From: Desulfovibrio litoralis DSM 11393 | Lineage (GTDB): Bacteria; Desulfobacterota; Desulfovibrionia; Desulfovibrionales; Desulfovibrionaceae | Direction of reading: 5' to 3' | Assembly (NCBI RefSeq): GCF_900143255.1 | Contig: NZ_FRDI01000004.1 | Span: 35,143 to 99,142, forward strand | DNA: 64,000 bases | Part shown: positions 29,199-38,524 of the stretch, one piece after another | How the letters are laid out: each line of letters begins with the position of its first letter | How positions within the stretch are numbered: position 1 is the first letter of the stretch | Made by a program: the position numbers and the translations under genes | The notes under the pieces: model-generated | What the model was told of the DNA's origin: nothing | Databases searched by the model: none | What the model saw: the letters and a program-made list of their open reading frames with translations, nothing else

Positions 29199-29963
29199 TT
29201 AGCTTTTATAAACTTGTAACGGAGACCAAGACTGACTTGTTGGCATTACCTCAATATTGTTAATATTGATATGCTTAGGCGTTGTTGCAACCCAATAAAT
29301 CATATCAGCAATATCGTTTGGTGTAATTGGGTGAGCTCCTTTATAGAGATTGTCTGCTTTTTCTTTGTCGCCTTTAAAACGTACAATGGAAAATTCGCTT
29401 TCTGCCAACCCCGGTTCTATATTTGTAACTCTTAGCCCCGTTCCGTGTAAATCAGTTCGCAGATTACGGGAAAACTGTCTAACAAAAGCCTTGGTAGCCC
29501 CATAGGTGTTACCTCCAAAATAAGGATTAGTAGCGGCAACAGAACCAAGGTTGATAATATGACCTTCTTCTTGTTTGATCATTTTCGGAAGCAGTAAACG
29601 CGTACAATATAATAAGCCTTTTATATTGGTATCAATCATGGTTTCCCAGTCTTGAAGGTCGCATCTTTGTGCCGGCTCTAAGCCAAGCGCCAAACCGGCG
29701 TTATTTACAAGCACGCTTATTTTACTAAATTTTTCAGGAAGGTTGGATAGATTTTTTTCAACGGCTTTATTGTCGGTAACATCAAAAGCTAAAGTTAAGG
29801 TATTTTCCTCTCCAAGTTCTTTCGCCAAGCTTTCAAGACGCTCTTGTCTGCGTCCTGTAATAATACAGTTCCAACCGTTTTGTATAAACTTTTTGGCGGT
29901 GGCTGTTCCAAAACCAGAACTTGCTCCGGTAATACAGATTACTTTTTTGTTTGGTTGATTCAT
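29199..29963 (-). CDS. Short-chain dehydrogenase/reductase, YdfG-like
   Basis: A 254-residue classical SDR. It shows the NADP-binding GASSGFGTATAKKF near residue 14, with an Arg pair (GRRQERL) that favours NADP; the structural NNAGLA (about 87); catalytic Ser of LGSVAA; and the YGATK pair (Tyr about 155, Lys about 159). It is closest in pattern to YdfG, an NADP-dependent 3-hydroxy acid (serine, 3-hydroxypropionate) dehydrogenase, but the true substrate is open. The gene is single, and its 3' end is partly duplicated downstream. Confidence 0.88.
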   Translation of the reverse strand: MNQPNKKVICITGASSGFGTATAKKFIQNGWNCIITGRRQERLESLAKELGEENTLTLAFDVTDNKAVEKNLSNLPEKFSKISVLVNNAGLALGLEPAQRCDLQDWETMIDTNIKGLLYCTRLLLPKMIKQEEGHIINLGSVAATNPYFGGNTYGATKAFVRQFSRNLRTDLHGTGLRVTNIEPGLAESEFSIVRFKGDKEKADNLYKGAHPITPNDIADMIYWVATTPKHININNIEVMPTSQSWSPLQVYKS

Positions 29964-30045
29964 TGTCGGTTCCTTTAGTCTTTTGGTAATAAAGTAGTTT
30001 ATTGCCTCTATAAGATTTAAAATTATAGTTTATTATTGTTTGAAA

Positions 30046-31167
30046 TTAATCAATAGCAATAAACTTGCCGTTTTTTATTTTGTACATTTGAAAACCACCA
30101 TCTTTTAGGTCGCCATATTTATCAAAACGTATAGTTCCGAGAGGGGTTTCGGTTTTTTGTGTTTTCAAAGCGTTTAAGACCTTGTCCGTTTCGGTGCTTT
30201 GAGCTGTTTCAATGGCGTTCGCCAAAACCAACATTGCGGAATAAGCTTCAAAGTAAAAACCAAGAGGTTCTTTGTTGTAGCGTTTTTTTAGTTCTTCTGT
30301 TGCTTTTTTATTTAGAGGGAAAGGTGAACAATTTTTTGTTCCGGCAAGATACACGTTGTCTGTATTATTGCCTAGAAGTTGAAATATATTTTCTGTGTAA
30401 AGGCTAACCGAAGAAATAAAGTTAACTTTGATATTGTTTTCTTTTAGTTTAAGAATTAACTTTGCGCCTTCGGGGTGGTAACCTCCAAAAAATACGGTAT
30501 CTGCCTTGCTTTTGATTATTTTTTGAACAATATCATTATAATTGACATTATTTTTTGAAAATCCTTGAAATAATACAACAGAAGCATATTCGTCAGTTTG
30601 AACCAAGCGGTTTACAAAACCGGCATAAGTATTGCCGTAGTCGCTTTTATCGTGTATAATTGCAACTTTTTGGGCATTAAGTATATTTAAAGCAAAATCG
30701 GCACAGAGTTTTGATTGTAGATTACTGGGCGGAATAGTTCTAAAAAAATACGGAAAGCTTCCGCTCTTTGTTAAATCAACATTTGCGGCTGATGGTGAAA
30801 TCGTTATTATTTTTTCTTCGGTATAAAAAGGTAAAGCTGATTTCGTCGCCCCGGAACAAAGATGACCAATAACAGCATCAACTTTATCATTAATCAATTT
30901 TTTAGCGATATTAACAGCTAGATCGGGGTTGCAGTTATCGTCTCCGACTACAATTTTTATTTGCTTGCCTAAAAGTCCGCCGTGTGCGTTTAAATCATCT
31001 ACTACGACAGAAACTCCGTCTAAAACAGACTTTCCAAGCATTGCGAAATCTCCGCTTTGTGGGGTAGCTACGCCAATAGTAATTACATCGCTGGCATGGG
31101 CTGAACATGATATTAAAACAAGGCTGAAGATAAGTAGGGGTGCTCGAAATAATTTATGGAATATCAT
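30046..31167 (-). CDS. Periplasmic branched-chain amino-acid-type binding protein (paralogue 3)
   Basis: A 373-residue type I periplasmic binding protein of the LivK/leucine-binding family. A Sec signal peptide ends near CSAHASDV (the Cys in LISCSA could make it a lipoprotein, though the lipobox is imperfect). The family opening TIGVATPQSGDFAMLG and GHLCSGATKSALPFYTEEKI follow. It would deliver an amino acid or similar ligand to an inner-membrane ABC permease; none is in this window. It is the last and most divergent of three tandem paralogues, separated from the second by a strong hairpin. Confidence 0.88.
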   Translation of the reverse strand: MIFHKLFRAPLLIFSLVLISCSAHASDVITIGVATPQSGDFAMLGKSVLDGVSVVVDDLNAHGGLLGKQIKIVVGDDNCNPDLAVNIAKKLINDKVDAVIGHLCSGATKSALPFYTEEKIITISPSAANVDLTKSGSFPYFFRTIPPSNLQSKLCADFALNILNAQKVAIIHDKSDYGNTYAGFVNRLVQTDEYASVVLFQGFSKNNVNYNDIVQKIIKSKADTVFFGGYHPEGAKLILKLKENNIKVNFISSVSLYTENIFQLLGNNTDNVYLAGTKNCSPFPLNKKATEELKKRYNKEPLGFYFEAYSAMLVLANAIETAQSTETDKVLNALKTQKTETPLGTIRFDKYGDLKDGGFQMYKIKNGKFIAID

Positions 31168-31268
31168 ATTGTTTGCCTGATGATTTTATGGTGAGTATAA
31201 TTTTTATAACCTTAGACATTAATACATTAAAATATAGGTATGAATTTTTTTAAATTGTATTGTATTAT

Positions 31269-31314
31269 AAAATAACCACATATATGTTAGTGTTTTTATA
31301 TATGTGGTTATTTT
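31269..31314 (-). terminator. Hairpin between the second and third binding-protein genes
   Basis: A perfect 16-bp stem, AAAATAACCACATATA (31269-31284) with TATATGTGGTTATTTT (31299-31314), and a 14-nt loop, 31 nt beyond the stop of the minus-strand gene at 31346. The following T run is short, so it may act as partial terminator or mRNA-stabilising element. Confidence 0.65.
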
Positions 31315-31345
31315 AATAGAGTTTATAAAGTTAATCTTTAGCCGA

Positions 31346-32476
31346 TTATTTTGAGCTTATCGGCACATATTTTGCGTTTTTAACTTGATACATTTGGAAA
31401 CCGCCACCAACCAAATCACCTTTTTGATCAAAGATAATTTCGCCAAGAGGGGTAGCTGTTTTTTTAGTACGCAATACTTCTAAAACTTTATCGGGGTCTG
31501 TGGTTCCGGCAGTTTCAAAAGCGTTGGCAAGAGCTAGCATTGCGGCATATGCTTCAAAATAAAAATTGCCCGGTTGTTTGTTATAGACTCTTTTCATATC
31601 AGCATCGGCTTTTTTGTAAAGCTCAAGGTTAGAATTATCTATTGTACCTGCGGCGTATACTCCTTCGGAGTTTTTACCGGCGAGTTTTATAAAAGTTTCT
31701 GTTCTGATGCTTTCAGATGAAATAAAAGGAATATCAAGACCTTTACTTTTCATTTGCATGACTATCTTTGAGGCTTCGGGGTGATAGCCACCAAAAATCA
31801 AAGCGTCAGCACCGGAATTTTTCACTTTTTTAATAATCGCCGAGTAGTCAACCTGACCGGGAGTAATTCCTTCAAACAATACAACAGAGGCTTTTTTATC
31901 GGCTTCGATAAAATCTTTGGCAAATTTAACATAGTTTTTGCCGTAGTCGCCTTTGTCGTGGATAATTGCGATTTTTTTTGCCTTAAGTTGATTTTCTACT
32001 AAATCAACGGCAATTTTTGATTGCAAGTCATCAGGCGGTATGGTTCTTAAAAAATAAGGGTATTCTCCGCTTTGTGTTAAGTCAACGCTAGTGGCAGCAG
32101 AAGAAATTACGATTATTTTTTCTTTGGTATAAATAGGTAAGGCGGCTTTAGTAGCACCGGAACAGATATGTCCGATAACTGCGTTTACTTTTTCCGAAGC
32201 CATCTTGGTAGCAACGTTTGTCGCAAGTTCCGGTTTACACTGGTCATCGCCGGGAATAATTACTACTTTTTTGCCTAAAATTCCACCTTTTGCATTTAGC
32301 TCATCAGCAACTATTTTTGCCGCTTCTAAAGAGGGTAAACCATATTGGGCAAAGTCTCCGCTTTGAGAGGTTGCTACGCCAATTTTGATTACATCTTCCG
32401 CTTTTGCAACAGAGCTAAGCAGGGTAGATCCTAAAATAAAAGCAGATAATACTTTTATTGGGGTTTTTATGTTCAT
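31346..32476 (-). CDS. Periplasmic branched-chain amino-acid-type binding protein (paralogue 2)
   Basis: A 376-residue LivK-family protein with a Sec signal peptide cleaved after SSVAKA. It shares with its neighbours IGVATSQSGDFAQYG, the GDDQCKPELATNVATKM block and GHICSGATKAALPIY. I chose ATG 32476, since GGA lies about 7 nt before it and the signal peptide then begins MNIKTPIK; a start four codons earlier (32488) has no ribosome site. Only 32 bp separate it from the upstream paralogue, so the two are probably co-transcribed. Confidence 0.9.
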   Translation of the reverse strand: MNIKTPIKVLSAFILGSTLLSSVAKAEDVIKIGVATSQSGDFAQYGLPSLEAAKIVADELNAKGGILGKKVVIIPGDDQCKPELATNVATKMASEKVNAVIGHICSGATKAALPIYTKEKIIVISSAATSVDLTQSGEYPYFLRTIPPDDLQSKIAVDLVENQLKAKKIAIIHDKGDYGKNYVKFAKDFIEADKKASVVLFEGITPGQVDYSAIIKKVKNSGADALIFGGYHPEASKIVMQMKSKGLDIPFISSESIRTETFIKLAGKNSEGVYAAGTIDNSNLELYKKADADMKRVYNKQPGNFYFEAYAAMLALANAFETAGTTDPDKVLEVLRTKKTATPLGEIIFDQKGDLVGGGFQMYQVKNAKYVPISSK

Positions 32477-32508
32477 TATTATTTCCATGTTCGAGGTTTA
32501 TAAGCTTA

Positions 32509-33666
32509 TTATTTTACTTCTGTGTATTTTCCATTTTTTACTTGGTACATTTTGAACTCTACGCCTTCGGCATCGCCGGCTTTAGTAAAACGGATTTTTC
32601 CAAGTGGAGTTTCTATATAGTCGTTATGTAAAACTTCCATTATTTTTGCACTATCAGTTCCGCCGGTTTTTTCGATAGCATTAATTAAAGCCATCATAGC
32701 GGAATAGGCTTCAAAATAATAGTTGCCGGGGTCTGTTCCAAACATTTTTTTATGAGCGGCAAGGGTTTCGGCATATAGTTTTTCTTGAGAGTGGTCTTTT
32801 AAACCGGTGGCGTAAACGCCTTCGGCATCTTTACCGGCAAGCTTTAAGAAAGCGTCGATTTTTATACCGTCTTCAGAGATAAAAGGAGTTTGCATACGTT
32901 TTTTACGCATTTGTTGAACTAATTTAGAAGCTTCTGGGTGGTACCCGCCAAAGATGATTGCGTCTACGTTAGCACTACGTACTTTTTGAATTACAGCGCC
33001 GTAATCTACTTGTCCGGGGGTAATTCCTTCAAATAAAACAACTTTACCACGTCCGCTCTCTTCGATAAATTTCTTTGCGTATTCTGCATAAGTTTTACCA
33101 TAGTCGCCTTTATCGTGTAAGATAACAATATTTTTAGCACCAAGTTTATCAAGGGCGAGTTCTACTCCTAATTTTGCCTGCATGTCATCAGAGGCAATAG
33201 TGCGGAAGAAATATGGAAACTGTCCTGATTGAGTTAAGTCCGGGTTAGTGGCTGAAGGAGAGATTGCAATAATTTTTTGTTCGGCATAAATAGGTAAAGC
33301 GGCTTTGGTTGCACCGGAACAAATATGCCCCATAACAACGTCAACGCCCTCAGAAACAAGTTTGGTGGCAACGTTGGTCGCAAGTTCAGGTTTGCACTGA
33401 TCATCGCCATCTACTATTACTAATTTTTTGCCATTAATTCCGCCTTTGGCATTAATTTGTTCTACAATAACTTTAGCGGCGTTATAACTAGGCATTCCGT
33501 ATTGAATCAAATCGCCGCTATGAGCGCCGGCTACGCCAATTTTAATAACATCACCGTTTTTTGTGGCGGCGTTTGCTTCAAAGCTGATTAAGCCTGAAAG
33601 TGGCAAGCAGAGCAAAGCAAACATTAATGAAGATGAAAAAAATTTAATCAAAGAAGATACTTTCAT
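32509..33666 (-). CDS. Periplasmic branched-chain amino-acid-type binding protein (paralogue 1)
   Basis: A 385-residue LivK-family binding protein with signal peptide (cleavage near FEANA). It keeps the two-lobe fold blocks IGVAGAHSGDLIQYG and GDDQCKPELATNVATKL, and the hinge-region FGGYHPEASKLVQQM. It is the first of three minus-strand paralogues; a GGAG lies 7 nt before its ATG. No LivH/M/G/F genes are adjacent. The three differ in the ligand pocket opening (AQYG, IQYG, AMLG), which suggests different ligands (inference). Confidence 0.9.
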   Translation of the reverse strand: MKVSSLIKFFSSSLMFALLCLPLSGLISFEANAATKNGDVIKIGVAGAHSGDLIQYGMPSYNAAKVIVEQINAKGGINGKKLVIVDGDDQCKPELATNVATKLVSEGVDVVMGHICSGATKAALPIYAEQKIIAISPSATNPDLTQSGQFPYFFRTIASDDMQAKLGVELALDKLGAKNIVILHDKGDYGKTYAEYAKKFIEESGRGKVVLFEGITPGQVDYGAVIQKVRSANVDAIIFGGYHPEASKLVQQMRKKRMQTPFISEDGIKIDAFLKLAGKDAEGVYATGLKDHSQEKLYAETLAAHKKMFGTDPGNYYFEAYSAMMALINAIEKTGGTDSAKIMEVLHNDYIETPLGKIRFTKAGDAEGVEFKMYQVKNGKYTEVK

Positions 33667-33886
33667 GTGAAACTCCTTTAAAAATGTTAATTAAAATGAA
33701 AAAGCGTTTGTTTTTTTGTTAAAAAAACAGCTTAAAAAAGCTTTTACTTCACGTCATTTTTTACTATAGTCCGAGCGTGCAACTCTGTCAAATATTTCAA
33801 TAAGATTTTTTTATGTATCTTAATAAAAAAGTGTTGTATTATTAAGATTGTTACAATTAATTATATCAGATTATTTTTTTAAACTT

Positions 33887-34861
33887 ATGAACAGCATCTT
33901 CCAAAAAAAACCTCTACTTATTTTTTGTGGACCTACCGGTTCCGGTAAAACGGCGAGTTCTTTATATTTAGTCGAACATCTGCTAAAGACAACCAATAAT
34001 CAAGAATATAATTCATGTGTCATTATCAATTCCGATTCGCGTCAGCTTTACAAAGACTTTCCAATTATTACAGCACAACCAGACCATGAAGAACAAAAGC
34101 ACTGTTTGCACAAGCTTTTTGGGGTTATTGAAACCAAAGAGAAAGTTACTGCTACAACATATTCCGAGTTGGCTAAAAAAGAAATTTACGAGTGTTATGC
34201 CAACAAGCAATTACCCATTTTAGTTGGTGGAACCGGGCTTTATCTTAAGGTTTTGTTAGAGGGAATTGCTCATATCCCTGAAATTCCCGAAGAAATATCT
34301 CAATATTGGCGAGAGCGTTGTTGCCTTGAGGGTTCTGTTGCTTTACATAAAAAGTTGGAAGAAGTAGACGGGGTATTGGCGAAACGCCTTCACCCAAATG
34401 ATCAACAACGCATTGTCAGAGGGCTTGAGGTTTATACGGCGACTCAAAAAGCTTTGAGCGAGTGGCAGGCGGAACAAAAAAACTCAGAACCCGAGTTTAA
34501 TTTTTTAAAAATTGGTATTGGTGATAGCTTCCCAAATAGCTTATCATTGCTTGAACCTCGTTTAAAGTTGCGTATTGATAGAATGTTAGAACTTGGAGCT
34601 ATAGAAGAAGCTCAAAAAGCTAAAGCCAAATGTAACGATTATAAGGCTTCGGGGTGGTCGGGTATAGGTTGTTCCGAATTATATCAATATCTTAATAACG
34701 AATTAACGATTGAAGAATGTAAGCAACTTTGGTATAAAAATACTCGTGCTTATGCAAAACGCCAACTTACGTGGTTTAAAGCCGATAAAGAAATTCATTG
34801 GTTTAAACCTGATGATATGGAAAGCGTTTTAGCTTTGGCTATAAAATTTATAACTTGTTAA
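33887..34861 (+). CDS. miaA: tRNA dimethylallyltransferase MiaA
   Basis: A 324-residue enzyme that adds a dimethylallyl group to N6 of A37 in tRNAs that read UNN codons. Seen: the P-loop FCGPTGSGKTASS at the start, NSDSRQLYKDFPIITAQP (about 46), the DMAPP-site LVGGTGLYLKVLLEG, and the C-terminal YAKRQLTWFK. The frame extends 13 codons further upstream to a TTG, but the ATG at 33887 gives the normal N terminus, so I use it. No strong ribosome site is visible for either. It lies divergent from the binding-protein genes. Confidence 0.95.
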   Translation: MNSIFQKKPLLIFCGPTGSGKTASSLYLVEHLLKTTNNQEYNSCVIINSDSRQLYKDFPIITAQPDHEEQKHCLHKLFGVIETKEKVTATTYSELAKKEIYECYANKQLPILVGGTGLYLKVLLEGIAHIPEIPEEISQYWRERCCLEGSVALHKKLEEVDGVLAKRLHPNDQQRIVRGLEVYTATQKALSEWQAEQKNSEPEFNFLKIGIGDSFPNSLSLLEPRLKLRIDRMLELGAIEEAQKAKAKCNDYKASGWSGIGCSELYQYLNNELTIEECKQLWYKNTRAYAKRQLTWFKADKEIHWFKPDDMESVLALAIKFITC

Positions 34862-35053
34862 ATTACAAATAGTTTCTGTTATAAATTACTTCATTGCTTG
34901 CTCATTGTTGTGTTTTGAGCTAAAGTAGAGGCGTTGTATTAAATTACAGGTCTCTTTTTTAAATAAATAATCTGATCTTGTTATAATATTGACGTTTTGT
35001 GTTTAGTGGTGTTTAAAATTAATTGTTTTTAATCTTCAAACGAGGTTTTTATA

Positions 35054-36364
35054 ATGGCTTTATACACAAAAGAAAATGCACTGGATTATCACGCTAAACC
35101 CCGCCCCGGCAAAATAGAAGTTTTGCCGACAAAACCTTGCGACAATCAAAAAGATTTGTCCATGGCTTATTCCCCCGGTGTTGCCGAAGCTTGTTTGGCA
35201 ATTAAAGCAGACGAAAGTTTGGTTGATGTTTATACCGGGCGTGGAAACTTGGTTGCGGTTGTATCTAACGGAACCGCTGTTTTAGGGCTTGGAAATATTG
35301 GACCAAAAGCCGGAAAGCCGGTTATGGAAGGTAAGGGCATTTTGTTTAAAATGTTTGCCGATATTGATGTTTTTGATATTAACCTTGCGGAAACCGACCC
35401 TGATAAAATCGTGGCTATAGTTAAAGCTTTAGAGCCGACTTTTGGTGCGATTAATCTTGAAGATATTAAGGCTCCGGAATGTTTTTATATTGAAGAAACT
35501 TTAAAAAAAGAAATGGGTATTCCCGTTTTTCACGACGACCAACACGGAACAGCGGTAATCTCAGCCGCAGCCTTGATTAACGCTTGTGAAATTACTAAAC
35601 GCAATATTTCAGATTGTAAAGTTGTCGTATCCGGTGCCGGTGCGGCGGCAACAGCCTGTACGAACTTATATATTTCTCTTGGTGTTAAAGTTTCTAATGT
35701 TTATATGTTTGATACCAAAGGTCTTATTCATAAAGGGCGTACTGATCTAAACAAATATAAAGCGGCGTTTGCTCAAGAAAAAGATTGTTCTTTTAAAGAA
35801 GCAATGACCGGTGCTGATGTCTTCTTAGGTCTTTCCGTTGCCGGTTTGGTAACTAAAGATATAGTTAAGAGCATGGCAAAAGATCCTATTTTATTTGCTA
35901 TGGCAAACCCTGAACCTGAAATCAGCTATGCCGATGCCAAAGAAGCTTCTCCTAATTGTATTATGGGAACAGGGCGTAGTGATTATCCGAACCAAATCAA
36001 TAACGTTTCCGGTTTTCCATTTTTATTCCGTGGAGCTTTAGACGTTGGGGCAAAAGAAATTAACGAAGCCATGAAAATTGCGGCGGCAAAATCTTTGGCT
36101 GCTCTTGCAAAAGAGCCTGTTCCCGAAGAAGTTTCCAAAGCATATGGCGGTGAAAAATTTAGCTTTGGCATTGATTATGTTATTCCTAAGCCTTTAGATC
36201 CGCGTATTTTAGTTTGGGAGACTCCGGCTGTTGCTCAAGCGGCGATGGATTCAGGTATTGCTCGCAAACCGATCAAAGATATGCAAGCTTACAAAGAAAG
36301 CCTTGTAAAACGTGTACAAAAATGCCGTGAACGTGCGGACTCTTTATATAAAAGTTATTTATAA
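35054..36364 (+). CDS. Malic enzyme (oxaloacetate-decarboxylating malate dehydrogenase)
   Basis: A 436-residue single-module malic enzyme. It converts malate to pyruvate and CO2 with reduction of NAD(P). It shows [12 protein letters not shown] (about residue 37), the catalytic Lys region [13 protein letters not shown] (about 83), metal ligands in [12 protein letters not shown] and FHDDQHGTA (about 160), and a dinucleotide fold around [11 protein letters not shown] (about 196). The C-terminal phosphotransacetylase-like module of the long MaeB enzymes is absent. Cofactor preference cannot be read safely. Probably a single-gene unit, closed by the hairpin at 36411. Confidence 0.94.
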   Translation: MALYTKENALDYHAKPRPGKIEVLPTKPCDNQKDLSMAYSPGVAEACLAIKADESLVDVYTGRGNLVAVVSNGTAVLGLGNIGPKAGKPVMEGKGILFKMFADIDVFDINLAETDPDKIVAIVKALEPTFGAINLEDIKAPECFYIEETLKKEMGIPVFHDDQHGTAVISAAALINACEITKRNISDCKVVVSGAGAAATACTNLYISLGVKVSNVYMFDTKGLIHKGRTDLNKYKAAFAQEKDCSFKEAMTGADVFLGLSVAGLVTKDIVKSMAKDPILFAMANPEPEISYADAKEASPNCIMGTGRSDYPNQINNVSGFPFLFRGALDVGAKEINEAMKIAAAKSLAALAKEPVPEEVSKAYGGEKFSFGIDYVIPKPLDPRILVWETPAVAQAAMDSGIARKPIKDMQAYKESLVKRVQKCRERADSLYKSYL

Positions 36365-36410
36365 TAACTTAGCATTATTAGTTTATTAAATTAAAATAAT
36401 TCATTATATT

Positions 36411-36464
36411 ATTACAACGATTTTACTTTAGCATAATGCTCAAAGATAAAATCGTTGTAATTTT
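36411..36464. terminator. Bidirectional hairpin terminator
   Basis: A 15-bp stem, ATTACAACGATTTTA with TAAAATCGTTGTAAT (36411-36425 with 36447-36461), and an inner AGCAT-ATGCT hairpin. T residues on the right serve the malic enzyme gene; A residues to the left could serve the convergent gene at 36580. Confidence 0.7.
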
Positions 36465-36579
36465 GCAAAAGAACCAAAATTTATTTCTAAAAATATTATT
36501 TAAAGACAAAACTATTAAAAAACTTCAAAAAGAAGACTCTTTATTAATTGTCGTAGCAAGCTTTTAAACAACACATAAT

Positions 36580-37125
36580 CTATTGTTCTATAAAAACACG
36601 GTAAATAATTTTTTTATTAGGTACATCATATATTTCCATTACCGGCAAGTTTTCAGGCAAATTATTTTCTTTTAAATACTTAGTTAGAGCAGGATACACA
36701 CGCCATATTCCCAGAAGAATAGAGATTAATCCATTATAAGGCATTTCTGTAACAATATAATTTTGTTCTGGAATAATTTTAGCTGAATATTTATCAAGTT
36801 TTAAACTGTCTATAGTCAAAGTTTTATCTTCGAGCAAACAACCAGATTCGGAACGCAACTTTGCAGCATCAACTTTACGAGGGTCATCATAAAAAATGCC
36901 TGCCCCTTTAAAAGTCTCTATATTATGTGTGTTTAACAAATAATAATAAACCGCATCTGTAATTTCACCTGTTAGTTTATAATCGCCGACTACACTTTGA
37001 TAAACAAAAACTTCGCCCCCTTGTTTTTCTTTGCGAAATACAATAGCCGAAAAACCCCCATAATAAGCATATAAACAAACTATTATGATTAACAAGAGAA
37101 TGATAATACCTAATACAATTTTCAT
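36580..37125 (-). CDS. Membrane-anchored GyrI-like (TEX264-type) domain protein
   Basis: A 181-residue protein with a very hydrophobic N-terminal anchor (about residues 3-22) and a soluble domain. The pattern GDYKLTGEITDAVYYYL, then AGIFYDDPRKVDAAKLRSE with a Cys shortly after (SGCLLED), recalls the GyrI/SOUL-like domain of eukaryotic TEX264, which also has an N-terminal anchor and a FYDNP-like motif. Such domains bind small hydrophobic ligands. I infer a periplasm- or cytoplasm-facing ligand-binding protein; its function is not known. It stands alone and converges with the malic enzyme gene. Confidence 0.6.
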   Translation of the reverse strand: MKIVLGIIILLLIIIVCLYAYYGGFSAIVFRKEKQGGEVFVYQSVVGDYKLTGEITDAVYYYLLNTHNIETFKGAGIFYDDPRKVDAAKLRSESGCLLEDKTLTIDSLKLDKYSAKIIPEQNYIVTEMPYNGLISILLGIWRVYPALTKYLKENNLPENLPVMEIYDVPNKKIIYRVFIEQ

Positions 37126-37387
37126 AATACATACGCCTTATTGTTAGTTAAAATTACAAAACAGGGATAGTAAAGATATTTTTATATTTAGCAAACATTA
37201 TTTTAAAACGATTTAATTTTAATAAATCAAGCTCTGTTTATTCATATATTATCTTATCTCTTTAATATAAATAAATTATTTAAAAAAGCATATCACAACA
37301 TAGTATCTATTATTTATACTTGCATAAACTAATAAGTTTTATTATGCTCAAAAAAGCATACGTAATTTATAATTCTTGGAGGAAAGA

Positions 37388-38215
37388 ATGAAAAATTTAA
37401 TAAAAACTTTTTTAATGTTAGTGGCTGTGTTGTGCTTACCTTTTAGTGCTAGTGCTAAAGATTCAATCATGATGGCGACAACGACAAGCACTCAAGATAG
37501 CGGTTTATTAGATTATATTAAGCCAATTTTTGAAAAAGATACCGGTGTTGAATTAAAATGGGTTTCAGTCGGCACGGGGAAAGCTCTTGAAATCGGTAGA
37601 GCAGGGGACGCTGATGTTTTATTAGTACACGCACCCGCCGCAGAAAAGAAATTCGTTGCCGAAGGTTATGGAGTTGATCGCCGTTTAGTTATGTATAATG
37701 ATTTTATTTTTGTAGGACCTAAAAACGACCCTGCAAAAGTAAAAGGGTTAAGCACTACAGAAACCTTGAAGCGTTTATCAGCCGATAAAGCAAAGTTTAT
37801 TAGCCGTGGTGATGATTCCGGTACGCATAAAAAAGAACTTGATTTATGGAAGAAAGCAGAGCTTACAACTCCTGATAAAGAAGATTGGTATGTGAGTTTA
37901 GGTCAAGGCATGATGGCTGTATTGCGTTTTGCTGCTGAAAAAGATGCTTATACCTTTACTGACCGTGGCACTTGGATAGCTTTTGAAGATGTTCAAAAAC
38001 CAAATCCTTTAACTATTTTGGTTGAAGGCGATAAAAGCTTGAGAAATCAATATAGTGTTATTATGGTTAACCCTGAAAAACACCCTAAAGTTAAAAAAGA
38101 AGCTGCTCAAAAGTTTATTGACTGGTGGGTTTCTCCCGCTGCTCAAAAGGCTATCGCTGATTATAAACTAAAGGGTAAACAGTTGTTTTTCCCTAATGCC
38201 GGAGAAAAAGATTAA
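37388..38215 (+). CDS. tupA: Tungstate-binding periplasmic protein TupA
   Basis: A 275-residue periplasmic binding protein with signal peptide (MKNLIKTFLMLVAVLCLPFS, cleavage near ASAKD). The start of the mature chain, MMATTTSTQDSGLLDY, is the TupA signature with the oxyanion-binding TTTS; SRGDDSGTHKKE (about residue 140) supplies the second half of the site. TupA delivers tungstate with high selectivity to TupBC. ATG 37388 is 5 nt after GGAGG, which rules out the TTG at 37376 that lies over that site. No tupB or tupC follows; a terminator and a tRNA do. Confidence 0.93.
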   Translation: MKNLIKTFLMLVAVLCLPFSASAKDSIMMATTTSTQDSGLLDYIKPIFEKDTGVELKWVSVGTGKALEIGRAGDADVLLVHAPAAEKKFVAEGYGVDRRLVMYNDFIFVGPKNDPAKVKGLSTTETLKRLSADKAKFISRGDDSGTHKKELDLWKKAELTTPDKEDWYVSLGQGMMAVLRFAAEKDAYTFTDRGTWIAFEDVQKPNPLTILVEGDKSLRNQYSVIMVNPEKHPKVKKEAAQKFIDWWVSPAAQKAIADYKLKGKQLFFPNAGEKD

Positions 38216-38280
38216 TATAGATATTATCATAAATATTATTGATTTCTAATGTATATTTTAAAATCAATAAGAATTGTTAT

Positions 38281-38322
38281 TAAGCTAACTAAGTATCAAA
38301 AGAGGCTTGGTTAGCTTATTTA
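38281..38322 (+). terminator. Terminator after tupA
   Basis: A 13-bp stem, TAAGCTAACTAAG (38281-38293) with CTTGGTTAGCTTA (38306-38318), with one G-T pair and a 12-nt loop, then TTTAT. It lies 66 bp past the tupA stop codon. Confidence 0.7.
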
Positions 38323-38396
38323 TAAGAAAAATCTAAGAACATAAAATAAAAGCTTGCAAAATTTATTTTCTTAGCTTATTTAAGCGTTTGTATTGT

Positions 38397-38473
38397 GCGT
38401 CTGTAGCTCAGTCGGATAGAGCAATTGCCTTCTAAGCAATCGGTCAGGGGTTCGAATCCCTTCAGACGCACCA
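38397..38473 (+). tRNA. tRNA-Arg (anticodon UCU)
   Basis: A full 77-nt cloverleaf. The acceptor stem GCGTCTG pairs with CAGACGC (38463-38469), discriminator A, and CCA is encoded (38471-38473). The anticodon stem ATTGC/GCAAT holds loop CTTCTAA with anticodon TCT, which reads AGA and AGG. The T arm contains GGTTCGAATCC. A duplicated sequence begins 2 nt after the CCA. Confidence 0.97.
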
Positions 38474-38475
38474 CT

Positions 38476-38524
38476 TAAATTTCAAAGACTTACGTGCTAT
38501 TTAGCATGTGAGTCTTTTCTTGTT
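38476..38524 (+). repeat. Direct repeat (left copy) beside tRNA-Arg, forming a terminator hairpin
   Basis: The 34 bp at 38476-38509 are identical to 39771-39804, and the likeness continues to 38524. The unit folds as GACTTACGTGC / GCATGTGAGTC with a T run, so this copy is also the tRNA terminator. The pair brackets the FMN riboswitch and ribB. Confidence 0.85.

Noticed and set aside
36461..36579. Possible small RNA or gene between the 36411 hairpin and the GyrI-like gene
   Set aside because: The stretch is short and AT-rich, with no stable structure or frame.
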